From: Okapia johnstoni
Lineage: Eukaryota; Chordata; Mammalia; Artiodactyla; Giraffidae
Assembly: GCA_024291935.2 (NCBI GenBank)
Contig: CM044321.1
Span: 57,096,985 to 57,160,984 of the forward strand
DNA: 64,000 bases
Direction: 5' to 3'
The position numbers were made by a program, and so were the translations under genes. Positions 1-10,315 of the stretch are shown here, in pieces. Under the pieces are notes generated by a model. The model did not search any database and was not told the DNA's origin. It saw only the letters and a program-made list of their open reading frames with translations. Position 1 is the first letter of the stretch. Every line of letters begins with the position of its first letter.

Positions 1-243
1 GAACCAATATTATACAACTTTACATATAATGCAAGAATCTCACAATAGTGATTGGGTAGTTTTGTAAATTAAAACTATAGTTTTTTCTTATGATAGAACA
101 CCATACATAGAATTGCACAAGTCTAAACTTATTGTATAAGGATAAAGTGAATGAAGAGAGATAACCTCTGTCTACACATTATTGTTTATCCTACATGTAT
201 TAATATATGCACTTTATCGCTTCTTCTATGAACTAGAGATTGT
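1..243. other. Unique AT-rich intergenic start
   Basis: No gene, RNA or repeat is recognised here. The sequence is AT-rich and has no long open frame. It lies in the 5' flank of RB1, about 11 kb upstream of the start codon. Confidence 0.5.
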
Positions 244-441
244 GTGAGTGTTGTGCTCAGTTGCTAAGTCATGTCTGACTCTTTTCGACCCCATGGACTG
301 TAGCCTGCCAGGCTCCTCTGTCCATGGGATTTCCCAGGCAAGAATACTGGAGTGGGTTGCCATTTCCTTTTTCAGGGATCAAACCTGTGTTTCCTGCACT
401 GGCAGGTGGATTCTTCATCACTGAGCCACCAGAGAAGCCTG
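244..441 (-). repeat. Bov-tA type SINE
   Basis: Read on the - strand this is the usual bovine SINE: a tRNA-like head (complement of the segment ending gccaccagagaagcct) followed by a BovB-derived tail (complement of ccatggactgtagcctgcc). Both halves are recognisable, so it is close to full length. No clear target-site duplication was seen. Confidence 0.85.
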
Positions 442-578
442 AACTTCACATCACTGAGTATCAAGCACAACTGTTAATAACAGCTCAGTCTTATGAGAGC
501 ATCTTTCAAAAGACAATATAAATGACCCTAATCTCAGAACAAATTTCTAGGAAAAAGAAGACAAAGAATTTATGTTAG

Positions 579-706
579 GGATTTCCCTGGCAATCCAGTG
601 GTTAATACTCCACACTTCCAAGGCAGGGCACACAGTTTTGATCACTGGTCAGGGAACTAAGATCCCACAAGCTTGATGTGGTCAAAAGATAAAAAAGAAA
701 AAAAAA
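579..706 (+). repeat. CHR-type tRNA-derived SINE
   Basis: It begins gggatttccctggcaatcc, continues with a B-box-like gatcactggtcagggaact, and ends in an A-rich tail. This is the layout of the artiodactyl CHR-2 family. The head is diverged. Confidence 0.75.
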
Positions 707-880
707 TCTGTTAAATTCCCTTGTTTTTTCCCTTGTTTGATACACAAGATAGACAAACAAGAGGTAAAATTTTCTCCTCAGACATTAAATCTCCCACATT
801 TCTGGGTTATGCATGTATAGGTGTTGTCTGGTCCCTCAACATCTTATTCCTCATTGCCAACTGAAAAACTCTGGGACCAG

Positions 881-968
881 GACTCGCTGGGTGGTCCAAA
901 GGTTAAGACCCCGCTCTTCCAATGCAGGGGGCATGGGTTCCCTCCCTGTTCGGGGAACTAAGATCAGG
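881..968 (+). repeat. CHR-type SINE fragment
   Basis: The segment carries the CHR head (ggtggtccaaaggttaagac, ccaatgcagggggcatgg, ggggaactaagatc). It stops without an A-rich tail and runs directly into a short tandem duplication. Confidence 0.7.
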
Positions 969-1020
969 GAGTACAGATGTCATAGATGAGGGGTCAGGGA
1001 CTATAGATGTCATAGATGAG
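964..1020. repeat. About 30-bp tandem duplication
   Basis: Two adjacent units, 964-993 and 994-1020, share cagatgtcatagatgag or the near-identical tatagatgtcatagatgag. They differ at a few positions in the first half of the unit. It lies at the end of a SINE fragment. Confidence 0.75.
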
Positions 1021-1130
1021 GCAACTCCCATTTGGCTGAGGACAATCCACAGTCAACACTCACATTAGCTGGGGGATGAGTGCCAGTAGAGAAAGGAGAT
1101 TTAAGCAAAGCACCAACAGCATCCATCCAC

Positions 1131-1304
1131 CTGACTCCATGGACTGTAGCCCACCAGGCTCCTCTCTCCTTAGAATTCTCTAGGCAAGGATACTGGAGTG
1201 GGTAGCCATTTCCTTCTCCAGGGGATCATCCCAACCCAGGGATCAAACCCGGATCTCTTGCATTGCAGGCAGATTCTTTACTGTCTGAGCCACCAGGGAA
1301 GCCC
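1131..1304 (-). repeat. Bov-tA type SINE, partial
   Basis: Reads on the - strand as Bov-tA: head complement ctgagccaccagggaagccc at the right edge and BovB-type tail complement at the left (ccatggactgtagcccacca). The extreme 3' tail is missing. Confidence 0.85.
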
Positions 1305-1613
1305 CATTCATCCACCACAAGGGGCTAATTCTATCTCCACTCTTTATTTCTTGCACCCTTATATTTTAGTTGTTGGGGGCCACAGCATCATATATGAGCA
1401 GTTGGTTTGGTGTTTATACTGTATTTTGCAGGGAGGTTCCTGCAGTTTGGAATGTGCTAAGTCTGCAGTGTTCTGTTAATGCAACAAGATCTATTTAATA
1501 TAGACGTGTCCCACAGGAGGACCAGAGGGGCCCCGGGTCATGTGTTCATTGTTTCTCCTCTTTTTTCATAAAATGGATTCTTTGATCTGAGCCATTATTA
1601 TGAGATAAATCAT

Positions 1614-1935
1614 GTCAATATATTGTTGTTGTTCAGTTGCTAAGTTGTGTCTGACTCTGTGACTCCATGAAGTGCAGCATGCCAGGCTCCTCTGTCCTTC
1701 TCTGTTTCCTGGACTTTGCTTAAATTTCTGTCCACTGGATCGGTGATACCCAACCATCTCATCCTCTGCCTCCCTCTTCTCATCATGCCTTCAATCTTTC
1801 CCAGCATCAGGGTCTTTTCCAATGAGTCAGTTCTTCACATCAGGTGGCCAAAGAATTGGAATTTCAGCTTCACTATCAGTCCTTTCAATGAATATTCAGG
1901 GCTGATTTCCTTTAGGATCGACTGGTCAGTATATT
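1614..1935 (-). mobile_element. BovB 3' end inserted in ERV relic, with TSD
   Basis: The - strand gives the BovB 3' region (complement of cccagcatcagggtcttttc and of gttgctaagttgtgtctgac). Flanking direct repeats gtcaatatatt (1614-1624) and gtcagtatatt (1925-1935) match at 10 of 11 positions and look like the target-site duplication. A short, strongly 5'-truncated insertion. Confidence 0.8.
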
Positions 1936-2072
1936 AGGCTTCCATAAGTTGAGTTGTGGTGCTGGCAGAGGCACTGAGGGCCATGAAGGCAAGCTCATAA
2001 CCACATTAGTCACCAGTTCTGATAAAGATGAATCACTGCCTCCTTTAAGGATCAATCACTATCTCCTCCTTC

Positions 2073-2112
2073 TCAGCGTAATCAATCTGCCACAGCGTAA
2101 TCAATCTGCCGT
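2073..2112. repeat. 18-20-bp tandem duplication
   Basis: The word cagcgtaatcaatctgcc occurs twice back to back within the retroviral relic. It is a local duplication that breaks the relic's frame. Confidence 0.75.
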
Positions 2113-2440
2113 CAAGCGGCAGACGGTCTTCTCAAAGAGTAATGCCTCGCCAAAGGCTCAGCTTTGGTCTCTGCAAATGGCAAGTTGGGAGTTCAGCAAT
2201 GGCACCAACTAGTAATCTAGCTAGATCAGAATTGGTGAGGAGTCCATATTTTTGGACCCATGCAAGACTTTCATCCCTGCCACCATGACTTTTCTATCAC
2301 AGGATCTTTGTGCTAGCTGATACCACAAATGATCTTGTTTACCTGGTGCCTGAGGACCTCTGCTGCGGTAGATGCTCTTTGGTGAAAATGAACATGAGAC
2401 ACAAAGATAGAAATGCTTTATTCTCATTCCCTTAGATCCA

Positions 2441-2634
2441 TCCACATTCTGTTTTCCAGTGACTTAACCACAGAATGTGGTGTTGAGTCAAAATCCCACT
2501 GGTCCCCATCCTAACTGGAGTTTAGGCTGGTGCCAAGTCTTTTAGCTTGGATTCTCTAGAAAATAGAGCCTGAGGGCCATTTGAGAGAAAAAGGAGTGAA
2601 GACAAGGGAGTGGGCAGGGGAGAAGGGGAAACTA
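2441..2634. other. Unassigned spacer
   Basis: Between the retroviral relic and the mariner-type palindrome. Purine-rich in its second half (aaggagtgaagacaagggag). No gene or repeat recognised. Confidence 0.4.
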
Positions 2635-2636
2635 AT

Positions 2637-2708
2637 ACTGGGTTGCCAAAAAGCTTGTTTGGAAGATCTTATGGAAAAACCTGAACAAACTTTTTGGTCA
2701 ACCCAGTG
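2637..2708. mobile_element. Mariner-type palindrome (miR-2284/2285-like hairpin)
   Basis: A 70-bp near-palindrome. The left arm from 2639 (tgggttgccaaaaagctt) pairs with the right arm 2673-2705 (ends aaactttttggtcaaccca). The outer 22 or so bases pair almost perfectly and the inner part is weaker. Hairpins of this sequence type in cattle are derived from a mariner-like element and underlie the ruminant miR-2284/2285 family; the family link is from memory, the palindrome is directly visible. Whether this copy is transcribed is unknown. Confidence 0.7.
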
Positions 2709-2724
2709 TAATAGTGTAGTACTC

Positions 2725-3631
2725 AACTGGCTACTTATCACCCTACTTGTCACCCTGCTTATTTAACTTATATGCAGAGTACATCATGAGAAACGCTGGG
2801 CTGGAGGAAGCACAAGCTGGAATCAAGATTGCCGGGAGAAATATCAATAACCTCAGATATGCAGATGACACCACCCTTATGGCAGAAAGTGAAGAACTAA
2901 AGAGCCTCTTGATGAAAGAGTGAAAAAGTTGGCTTAAAGCTCAACATTCAGAAAACTAAGATCATGGCATCTGGTCCCATCACTTCACGGCAAATAGATG
3001 GGGAAACAGTGGAAACAGTGACAGACTTTATTTTTGGGGGCTCCAAAATCACTGCAGATGGTGACTGCAGCCATGAAATTAAAAGACACTTACTCTGTGA
3101 AAGGAAAGTTATGACCAACATAGATAGCATATTAAAAAGCAGAGACATTACTTTGCCAACAAAGTTCCGTCTAGTCAGGGCTATGGTTTTTCCAGTGGTC
3201 ATGTATGGATGTGAGAGTTGGACGGTGAAGAAAGCTGAGCACTGAAGAACTGATGCTTTTGAACTGTGGTGTTGGAGAAGACTCTTGAGAGTCCCTTGGG
3301 CTGCAAGGAGATCCAACCAGTCCATCCTGAAGGAGATCAGTCCTGGGTGTTCATTGGAAGGACTGATGTTGAAGTTGAAACTCCAATACTTTGGCCACCT
3401 GATGCAAAGACCTGACTCATTGGAAAAGACCCTGATGCTGGGAAAGATTGAGGGCAGGAGAAGGGGACGACAGAGGATGAGATGGTTGGATGGCATCACC
3501 GACTCAATGGACATGAGTTTGGGTAGGTTCTGGGAGTTGGTGATAGACAGGGAGGCCTGGTGTGCTGTAGCTCATGGGGTCGCAAAGAGTAGGACACGAC
3601 TGAGCGACTGAACTGAACTGAAACTGGCTAC
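2725..3631 (+). mobile_element. BovB LINE, 5'-truncated, with TSD
   Basis: About 890 bp of BovB from inside the reverse transcriptase to the 3' end. The catalytic YADD codons are at 2868-2879. A small deletion soon after (around 2918) breaks the frame, and further stops follow (for example at the end of the KKAEH segment near 3243). The element ends with the typical actgaactgaactga run. Direct repeats aactggctac at 2725-2734 and 3622-3631 are a perfect 10-bp target-site duplication. Dead copy. Confidence 0.9.
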
Positions 3632-4795
3632 CCAACTGACTGCTCAGTGTTGTGGGCACATGCTAGGCACGGGGATATGCTAGTTTGCAGAACAGACATG
3701 GACAGACCTGGCTTTTTGGGCATGTAGACCATGCAGTTCTGCAACACTCCATGTTAGAAGGGCCTTGAGCTTGATTTAAAGCTCTGTTGTCACCATCTTG
3801 GAAGTCTCAATAATTTTCGAACAATAGGCTCTACACTTTCATTTGGCACTGAGCTGCATGAATTATGTTATCTGATCCTGTTAATATAAATTACAGTTTA
3901 GGAGGGGAATTGATCACATTTTCTCTCCTGAAGAATGTGAATTGGTGGCATGGATAGAAGGTTCTTGTGGCAGGAGAACAGAACAAGGCGATGAAGAATA
4001 GCAGCGTTCACAGTGCCTGCTGCTAGACGGATGACAAGATACATGGATGCAGCAGCAGGGAATCTTTTTTTGGTCTTGTGTACTTTTTCCCCCTAAACTA
4101 ATCATAAACCCTGAATAATTCAGGTAAACTGAGTAGGTTTCTATTTTTTGAAACCAGATAGAATCTAAGAACACACATGTGGGAGGTGACTTAAATCATG
4201 GGAATGAAATAGAGCAAGAATAGGAGAGAGATGAAGATCTTCCGGGCCAGTGCTATGTCACACCACCCATAAAGGAATGAACTTTCAAATTTTAATTTTT
4301 TGTGAAAAATAAATTTTTGGAAAGTAAAATATGGAAAAGCACTAGAAAAATAAAATGAAAACAAAAATGGCACACCAAACACAAGCTCACACTTTTAAGT
4401 ATTTCAAACAGACATAAAACTACATTTCGAAAAACAGAATTAAAATGAAAGATAACATAAGATAAAAGGAAAAAACTATAACAACTGCACTTTGTTCACT
4501 GAAATTGTACAGATAGGTGATTAATATAGAGAATAGCCAATACACCCTTAATTTTCCATCATTCCACGGTCTAAACAAAAGGTAGGCAGTGAAGTGACAA
4601 TTTCCCATGTTAAATCCTATAACAATATTTACTATTTTAAGTCTGTTAATGTTTAAAGTTTTTAACATGATAAATGAATGTGTTTCTTCCTTGTTAAGTC
4701 CTCTAATGTAGCTTGGTTGCTGACAATGCCACAAGCATAATGTATATTTAAATTGTTTCTATTTTGTTGTTGTTGTTGCTATTTTCCTTTTATTT
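3632..4795. other. Intergenic, nothing recognised
   Basis: About 1.16 kb without a recognisable gene or repeat. Short - strand open frames at 3914-4174, 4191-4382 and 4420-4734 have AT-driven low-complexity composition and no recognisable domain. Confidence 0.45.
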
Positions 4796-4914
4796 TTATT
4801 TTTTGGCCACACTGTGGGGCAGGCGGGATCTCAGTTCCCTGATCAGGGATCGAACTCATACCCACTGCAGTGGAAACGAGGAGTCTAACTGCTGGACTGG
4901 CACAGACATCCCTA
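4796..4914 (-). repeat. CHR-type SINE
   Basis: On the - strand: A-rich tail, then the complement of ttttggccacactgtgggg, the box-like complement of tcagggatcgaactcat, and the head at the right edge. Moderately diverged. Confidence 0.75.
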
Positions 4915-5002
4915 CACTGTTTCTGTGTTGTATTTAAGAACACTAATAGCAGAGCAATCAGTCTCTTAAAGGTGTGTTTCAGGAAATGGAAGAAAAGACT
5001 TT

Positions 5003-5106
5003 ACTTTTTTTTTTTTTTTGCCACGAGGCTTGCAGGATCTTAGTTTCCCATGGAGGAATAGAAACTGGGCCCTGGAAGCAAACGTGCTGGGTCCTAACCA
5101 CTGGGA
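5003..5106 (-). repeat. CHR-type SINE, diverged
   Basis: Starts with a T-run (tail on the - strand), followed by gccacgaggcttgcaggatc and ctaaccactggga at the head end. The middle is shortened and mutated. Confidence 0.6.
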
Positions 5107-6061
5107 TTTTAAAGCAAACTCAGCAAGCTCAGATATTCATTCTTAACTTTTATTCCAAATGAAGCAAATGATGCTTTATTTTAAAAATTCATTTTCAATT
5201 CTTCATCAGTCGCCTGTTCTGAAGATTTATCCTATTATGTTAATAGTTACATTTAAATTATCTTTCAGTGAAAGAAATAGATTCTGGATTCATGAATTCC
5301 CTATGTGTGTCTATTTTCATAGAAAATAAAAATGCAAAATGTTTTCTCAAATTCATAGTTTTTTTTATATTTTATGTATAAATGCCACTGAAATTTAATG
5401 GCCTTCTTGCTTCATCAGTCAGTTCATAGTTTTAGCACTTTGCTATGAGATATGGCTGTGAACTCAGTAGGTGGGGAATTACACTTCTGAGCAAAGTTAA
5501 TACAAACACTCAGATCTTTAATTCTTTGGACTTCTCTGGTTATTATTCAGTTTACTACTATCATTACTAACCCACTACTGATGTGTCTTTTCTTGACAAG
5601 ACAGAAAAGGCTTATTTCACCATCTGTAATTTAGGGTTAAAAATAAATGACACAAATTTTACTTCCCAATTTTAGCTGTGAATTTCAAAAACAGGCTTGA
5701 TTAAAAATGAAAATGGCTGCAAAAATAAAATGACTGTAAAAATAACTAGTTATAAAAGGAAAAATTTACATTTCCACATATTTTTATTCACTTTTGGCTT
5801 ACAGTTGACAAACTAACCTTAAAAATTTCACTCTTTCACTAATGTGGTCCTACAGTACAAGACAAAGACTCAGACCTACAATTCGTGCCACTGACCTACA
5901 ACTTGTCACGCAAGTTGGAGACATCTGAATCACTCTATACTCTGTTTAACCAGAGTATAATGATCACGTGCTTGGATACTGCTGAAATGTTAAACTCCTA
6001 TAAATGCTGTGAAGCATTTACTCTTTTTTTTTCATGTTTATAGAATGCTAATTATATTTTT
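5107..6061. other. Intergenic, nothing recognised
   Basis: AT-rich sequence without recognised repeats or coding potential. It could hold very old repeats that cannot be identified by eye. Confidence 0.4.
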
Positions 6062-6235
6062 GTGACCCTCATGGACTGTAGTCTACCAGGCTCCTCTGTC
6101 CATGGAATTTTCCAGGCAAGAATACCGGAGTGGGTAGCCTTTCCCTTCTCCAGGGGATCGTCCCAACCCAGGGATCGAACCCAGGTCTCCTGCATTGCAG
6201 GCCGATTCTTCACTGTCTTAGCTAGCAGGGAAGCC
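6062..6235 (-). repeat. Bov-tA type SINE
   Basis: Right edge carries the complement of the tRNA-like head (agctagcagggaagcct); left part is the BovB-type tail complement (catggactgtagtctacc). The far 3' tail is truncated. Confidence 0.85.
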
Positions 6236-6667
6236 TGAAACGTTTACTCTTAACTTCTGTCCTTATCTCCTTGTGTACTAAACACAAGTAGTTTGCAGAT
6301 TGGCACTGGTCCAAGAACCATACTTTAAGCAGCACTACTAGGAGAAGAACGAGCAGAGGAGTTTATGAAGCAGCAGAAGAGAGGAGGGGAACAAGGAGAC
6401 CATGAATTTGTGGAAGACTAGGGAAGCTTTAAGAGGAAGTAGTTCACTGTGTTAACTGCAATAAAGGTCAAGTAGGTTGAGACCAAAAGGAAGCCATGAG
6501 TTGACAATTAGGACACTGGTGACCTTTGAAAGAGTGGTTTCAGTGGAGTGCTGGAGGCAACACTAGTAGGCTGAGGAGTTGCAAGAGAAGCACAAATGAG
6601 GACTGCCCTTTCAAGAAGCTAGATGGGAAAGAAATGGAAACAGTGTGGTAGCTTACAAAGAGGTCGA
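6236..6667. other. Intergenic spacer
   Basis: Purine-rich stretch (ggagaagaacgagcagagga) with no recognised gene. Its style resembles one of the old medium-reiterated repeats seen elsewhere in the window, but I cannot assign it. Confidence 0.35.
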
Positions 6668-6905
6668 GGGACTGCCCTGATGGGCCAGAATGGTTAACAA
6701 TCTGCCTTCCAATGCAGGGGACAAGGATTTGATCCCTGGTCCTGGAACTAAGATCCCACAAGCCACGGGGCAGCTGGCCTGTGTGCTGCAACTACTAAGC
6801 CCTCCAACTCTAGAGCTGATGCTCCGCAACCAGAGAAGGCTCACACACCACAGTGAAGAGGCTGTGCACCAGGACAAAGACCCAGCATAGCTAAAAAAAA
6901 AAAAA
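6668..6905 (+). repeat. Long CHR-type SINE
   Basis: Has a CHR head (gggactgccctgatgggcc, ggaactaagatcccacaag) extended by the longer body typical of CHR-1-like members (ctgcaactactaagccc, gcaccaggacaaagacccag) and an A13 tail at 6893-6905. Confidence 0.75.
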
Positions 6906-7207
6906 GTCAAAGGCAGACTTCTTAGACTAGGGAAGACTTTAAAAAAAAAAGTCTCATATCACTGAAGAGGCCTCAAACTGAAGAGAGTTCTGTCTCCAGG
7001 TAGAAAATCTAGGACAGAATTTTTTTGTTTTGTTTTGTTTTACAGTAATCTTAAAACTATTATGAAGGTGTAGAAAGATCAGGGGAAACTTCCTTGGAGA
7101 ATCTGTAGACTTTCTAACACTTCTTTGGCAATGCAACAGAAAGCTGTGGGAGGAATATAAGGATTTTAATTGACTCAATTTCTCCTGGGTTTCGTATAAG
7201 GACTTTA
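6906..7207. other. Intergenic spacer with TTTTG repeat
   Basis: Contains a short (TTTTG)n run near 7021-7041. Nothing else recognised. Confidence 0.45.
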
Positions 7208-7341
7208 TTTTGGCTGCACCAAACAGCCTGCACGACCTTAGGGCCCCAACCAAGGCTCGAACCCGTGCCCCCTGCTTTGGAAGCGCAGAGTCTTATCCAC
7301 TGGATTTAACACTCAGAGACTTAACCACTGGGAATTCCCAG
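7208..7341 (-). repeat. CHR-type SINE
   Basis: Complement of a CHR element: ttttggctgcaccaaacagc at the tail side, gctcgaacccgtgccccc for the B-box region and taaccactgggaattccca at the head end. A short internal duplication of the head is visible (two ccactgg blocks). Confidence 0.75.
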
Positions 7342-8104
7342 GACTTTAAATGTATCCATGGTAAGATACACATCCTTTTGTAAACTGAGATATCTCTGAG
7401 CTATCATAATTACGGTAAACCCGGGTATTGACAAGCTGGATTTAATAAAGTAAGTCATATCTATATATGAAGAGAGTTTACTTCAGTTCCTAGACTTTCT
7501 TCTGCTTTCCCTCCCTCCCCAGTTTTAGCAAAGAAGCATTTACGAGTGCCCAACACCATGCTAGGTACTAAGGCTACGTTAATGACTGGTCTCTATCTGC
7601 AAGGAGTTCACTGGTCTAAAATTATTGGTTTTGATGCTTTTTGGTGGAAACAACTGAAAACCCCAGCTCAATCAAGGTCAGCTCCAGGCCCAGTCAAATC
7701 AGAGGCTCAGTCATGTCACCAAGGACCCAGATTTTCTGATATTACTACTGAGCCATCTTTAGTATTTCTGCCTCATCCTCAGGTCAGCTTGTCTTAACTC
7801 ACTATGGCTGCAGCAATTGCAAGTGACATATTCTCAAAATGGTTAAGGGGTAGAACTATGTCATCTGTATCTCATTTTAGAGACTCCAAGCAGACTATCT
7901 TTGATCTTGCAAAAAACAAAACTGCATCTTACAAAAACCAAAACTGTATCCTGTGCTCCTGACTACTGTACTCGAATCCTGGGAAAGATGAGTGGAATTA
8001 CCGCTGTGATGGTATTTTCCCTCTGAAGCTGGGTCTGGGCATGGACACTAACTCCTGATAAACTTTGAGTTTCCAAGAGAGAGCTTCTAAACTTAGGCAG
8101 AATT
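7342..8104. other. Intergenic, with a MIR-like core
   Basis: Around 7535-7620, gagtgcccaacaccatgcta and ggtactaaggctac resemble the MIR core. The rest (7630-8104) is not recognised; an 83-codon open frame at 7546-7797 overlaps the MIR-like part and is not convincing as a gene. Confidence 0.45.
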
Positions 8105-9288
8105 TGTTGTTGAGCTGGTTTTAGAAAAAGCAGAGGAACCAGAGATCAAATTGCCAACATCCGCTGGATCATTGAAAAAGCAAGAGAGTTTCAGAAAAAC
8201 ATCTATTTCTGCTTTATTGACTATGCCAAAGCCTTTAACTGTGTGGATCACAATAAACTGTGGAAAATTCTGAAAGAGATGGGAATACCAGACCACCTGA
8301 CCTGCTTCTTGAGAAATCTGTATGCAGGTCAGGAAGCAACAGTTAGAACTGGACATGGAACAACAGACTGTTTCCAAAGAGGAAAAGGAGTACATCAAGG
8401 CTGTATACTGTCACCCTGCTTATTTAACTTCTATGCAGAGTACATCATGAGAAACGCTGGGCTGGAAGAAGCACAAGCTGGAATCAAGATTGCAGGGAGA
8501 AATATCCATAACCTCAGATATGCAGATGACACCACCCTTATGGCAGAAAGTGAAGAGGAACTAAAGAGCCTCTTGATGAAAGTGAAACAGGAGAGTGAAA
8601 AAGTTGGCTTAAAGCTCAACATTCAGAAAACTAAGATCATGGCATCCGGTCCCATCACTTCATGGCAAATAGATGGGGAAACAGTGGAAACAGTGTCAGA
8701 CTTTATTTTTCTGGGCTCCAAAATCACTGCAGATGGTGACTGCAGCCATGAAATTAAAAGACTCTTACTCCTTGGAAGGAAAGTTATGACCAACCTAGAC
8801 AGCATATTAAAAAGCAGAGACATTACTTTGCCAACAAAGGTCCATCTAGTCAAGGCTATGGTTTTTCCAGTAATCATGTATGGATGTGAGAGTTGGACTG
8901 TGAAGAAAGCTGAGTGCTGAAGAATTGATGCTTTCGAACTGTGGTGTTGGAGAAGACTCTTGAGAGTCCCTTGGACTGCAAGGAGATCCAACCAGTCCAT
9001 CCTAAAGGAGATCAGTCCTGGGTGTTCATTGGAAGGACTGATGTTGAAGCTGAAACTTTGGCCACCTCATGCGAAGAGCTGACTCATCTGAAAAGACCCT
9101 GATGCTGGGAATGACTGAGGGAAGGAAGAGAAGGGGACGACAGAGGATGAGATGGCTGGATGGCATCACCGACTCGATGGACATGAGTTTGGGTGGACTC
9201 TGGGAGTTGGTGACGGACACAGAGGCCTGGCGTGCTGCAGCTCATGGGGTCGCAAAGAGTCGGACACAACTGAGCAACTGAACTGAGG
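8105..9288 (+). mobile_element. BovB LINE, 5'-truncated, long RT open frame
   Basis: About 1.2 kb of BovB from the reverse-transcriptase fingers to the 3' end. A stop-free frame runs 8243-8920 (225 codons), carrying the RT signature: RQ/HQGC-like segment near 8396, YADD at 8519-8530, and the downstream SDFIFLGSKI region. The 5' part (8105-8240) is in a different frame and the frame stops at 8918-8920 (KKAEC stop). A deletion is seen near 9055. It does not encode a full enzyme. Ends at the actgagcaactgaactgag terminus. Confidence 0.9.
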
Positions 9289-9762
9289 CCAATAACTGCT
9301 AACCCTTTTTCACATTCTGGCATACACCATAATATACACAGAAAATGATAATCCATTGTATGGCCCACAGGGATAAACCCAAGAGCTACCACTTGCCTGA
9401 AGGTGTTGGCTGCCTCAGCCTTGCTCGGTTGTTCCGAGGATGAGAATTCACATCAGAACACAGCTGTATTTTATTCACAGCACCTCATTTGGGAAGCTCT
9501 GAGTGGGCAACCAACAGTATCTGCCAGTGAGACAAAAGCAGGTACTCAAACTAGGCAATCTATTAGCATAAGTAAATACCAAGAGACAGGAGATACAGTT
9601 TCTAAGTCTGTGTTTGACCATGGTAGTTCCTGCAAACTCTTTTCTGATGTCTTTGTGCCTTGCACATGCTATTTCTCTCTTCTTGGTGTTTTCCTTAACA
9701 TCACGTAATGGATAAGTAGAGTCAAATATATCTGGGTTCAAAAGCTGTAGCACCCATCGGCT
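9289..9762. other. Intergenic, nothing recognised
   Basis: Two overlapping open frames of about 100 and 92 codons on opposite strands (9403-9708, 9475-9753) show no recognisable domain or codon bias. I do not call a gene. Confidence 0.4.
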
Positions 9763-10162
9763 GTGTGTGTTAAAGTCACTCAGTCGTATCTGATTCTTTG
9801 CGACCCCACGGACCGTAGCCTGTCAGCTCCTCTGTCCATGGAATTCTCCAGGCCAGAATACTGGCGGCTGCTGCTGCTGCTAAGTCGCTTCAGTCGTGTC
9901 CGACTCTGTGCGACCCCATAGACGGCAGTCCACCAGGCTCCACCGTCCCTGGGATTCTCCAGGCAAGAACACTGGAGTGGGTTGCCATTTCCTTCTCCAA
10001 TGCATGAAAGTGAAAAATGAAAGTGAAGTCGCTCAGTCGTGTCCGACTCTTAGCGACCCCGTGGACTGCAGCCTACCAGGCTCATCTGTCCATGGGGTTT
10101 TCCAGGCAAGAGTACCGGAGTGGGGTGCCATTGCCTTCGCAGAATACTGGAGTACTGGGCAA
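9763..10162 (-). repeat. Cluster of three Bov-A type SINE units
   Basis: Three successive - strand BovB-tail-type units start near 9772, 9888 and 10025, each recognisable by a variant of cagtcgtgtccgactctttg followed by cagcctaccaggctc. A (CTG)n at 9868-9882 separates the first two. This is the dimeric Bov-A2 arrangement plus one extra unit. Confidence 0.85.
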
Positions 10163-10224
10163 AAGAAATAACTCCTCTGAGCCTGTTTTCCCTATCCAAA
10201 GTGTAATACGACTACAACTCACTT

Positions 10225-10315
10225 TACAGGGCTGTTTCTGAGGATTCGGTAAGATAATGAGGCAAAATGGCCAGAACAATCCCCTGTGCACATAGTAAGT
10301 CCTCCTTAGATGTGA
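10225..10315 (+). repeat. Probable MIR fragment
   Basis: The words aggattcggtaagataatgag and cacatagtaagtcctc resemble the 3' part of MIR. Diverged, so only moderate confidence. Confidence 0.45.

Larger units (their letters stand above)
1310..2440 (-). mobile_element. Degenerate endogenous retrovirus pol (integrase) remnant
   Basis: On the - strand, scattered frames interrupted by stops and shifts resemble the end of RNase H and the integrase of a mammalian endogenous retrovirus. The parts seen are an N-terminal zinc-binding-like region, the start of the catalytic core near 1950-2110, and a later core segment with a GSDQ-like motif near 1580-1600. It is cut in two by a BovB tail at 1625-1924. 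It is a dead relic with several stops and no LTR visible next to it. The class cannot be settled from this; a translated search against ERV pol profiles would settle it. Confidence 0.5.

Noticed and set aside
8243..8920. 225-codon frame as a possible host gene
   Set aside because: It is BovB reverse transcriptase with YADD, truncated at both ends and followed by BovB 3' sequence. Other BovB frames at 27375-28022, 41690-42262 and 42707-43360 were rejected as host genes for the same reason.
9403..9753. Pair of about 100-codon frames on opposite strands upstream of RB1
   Set aside because: Mutually overlapping, no homology recognised, no promoter or splice signals; chance frames.
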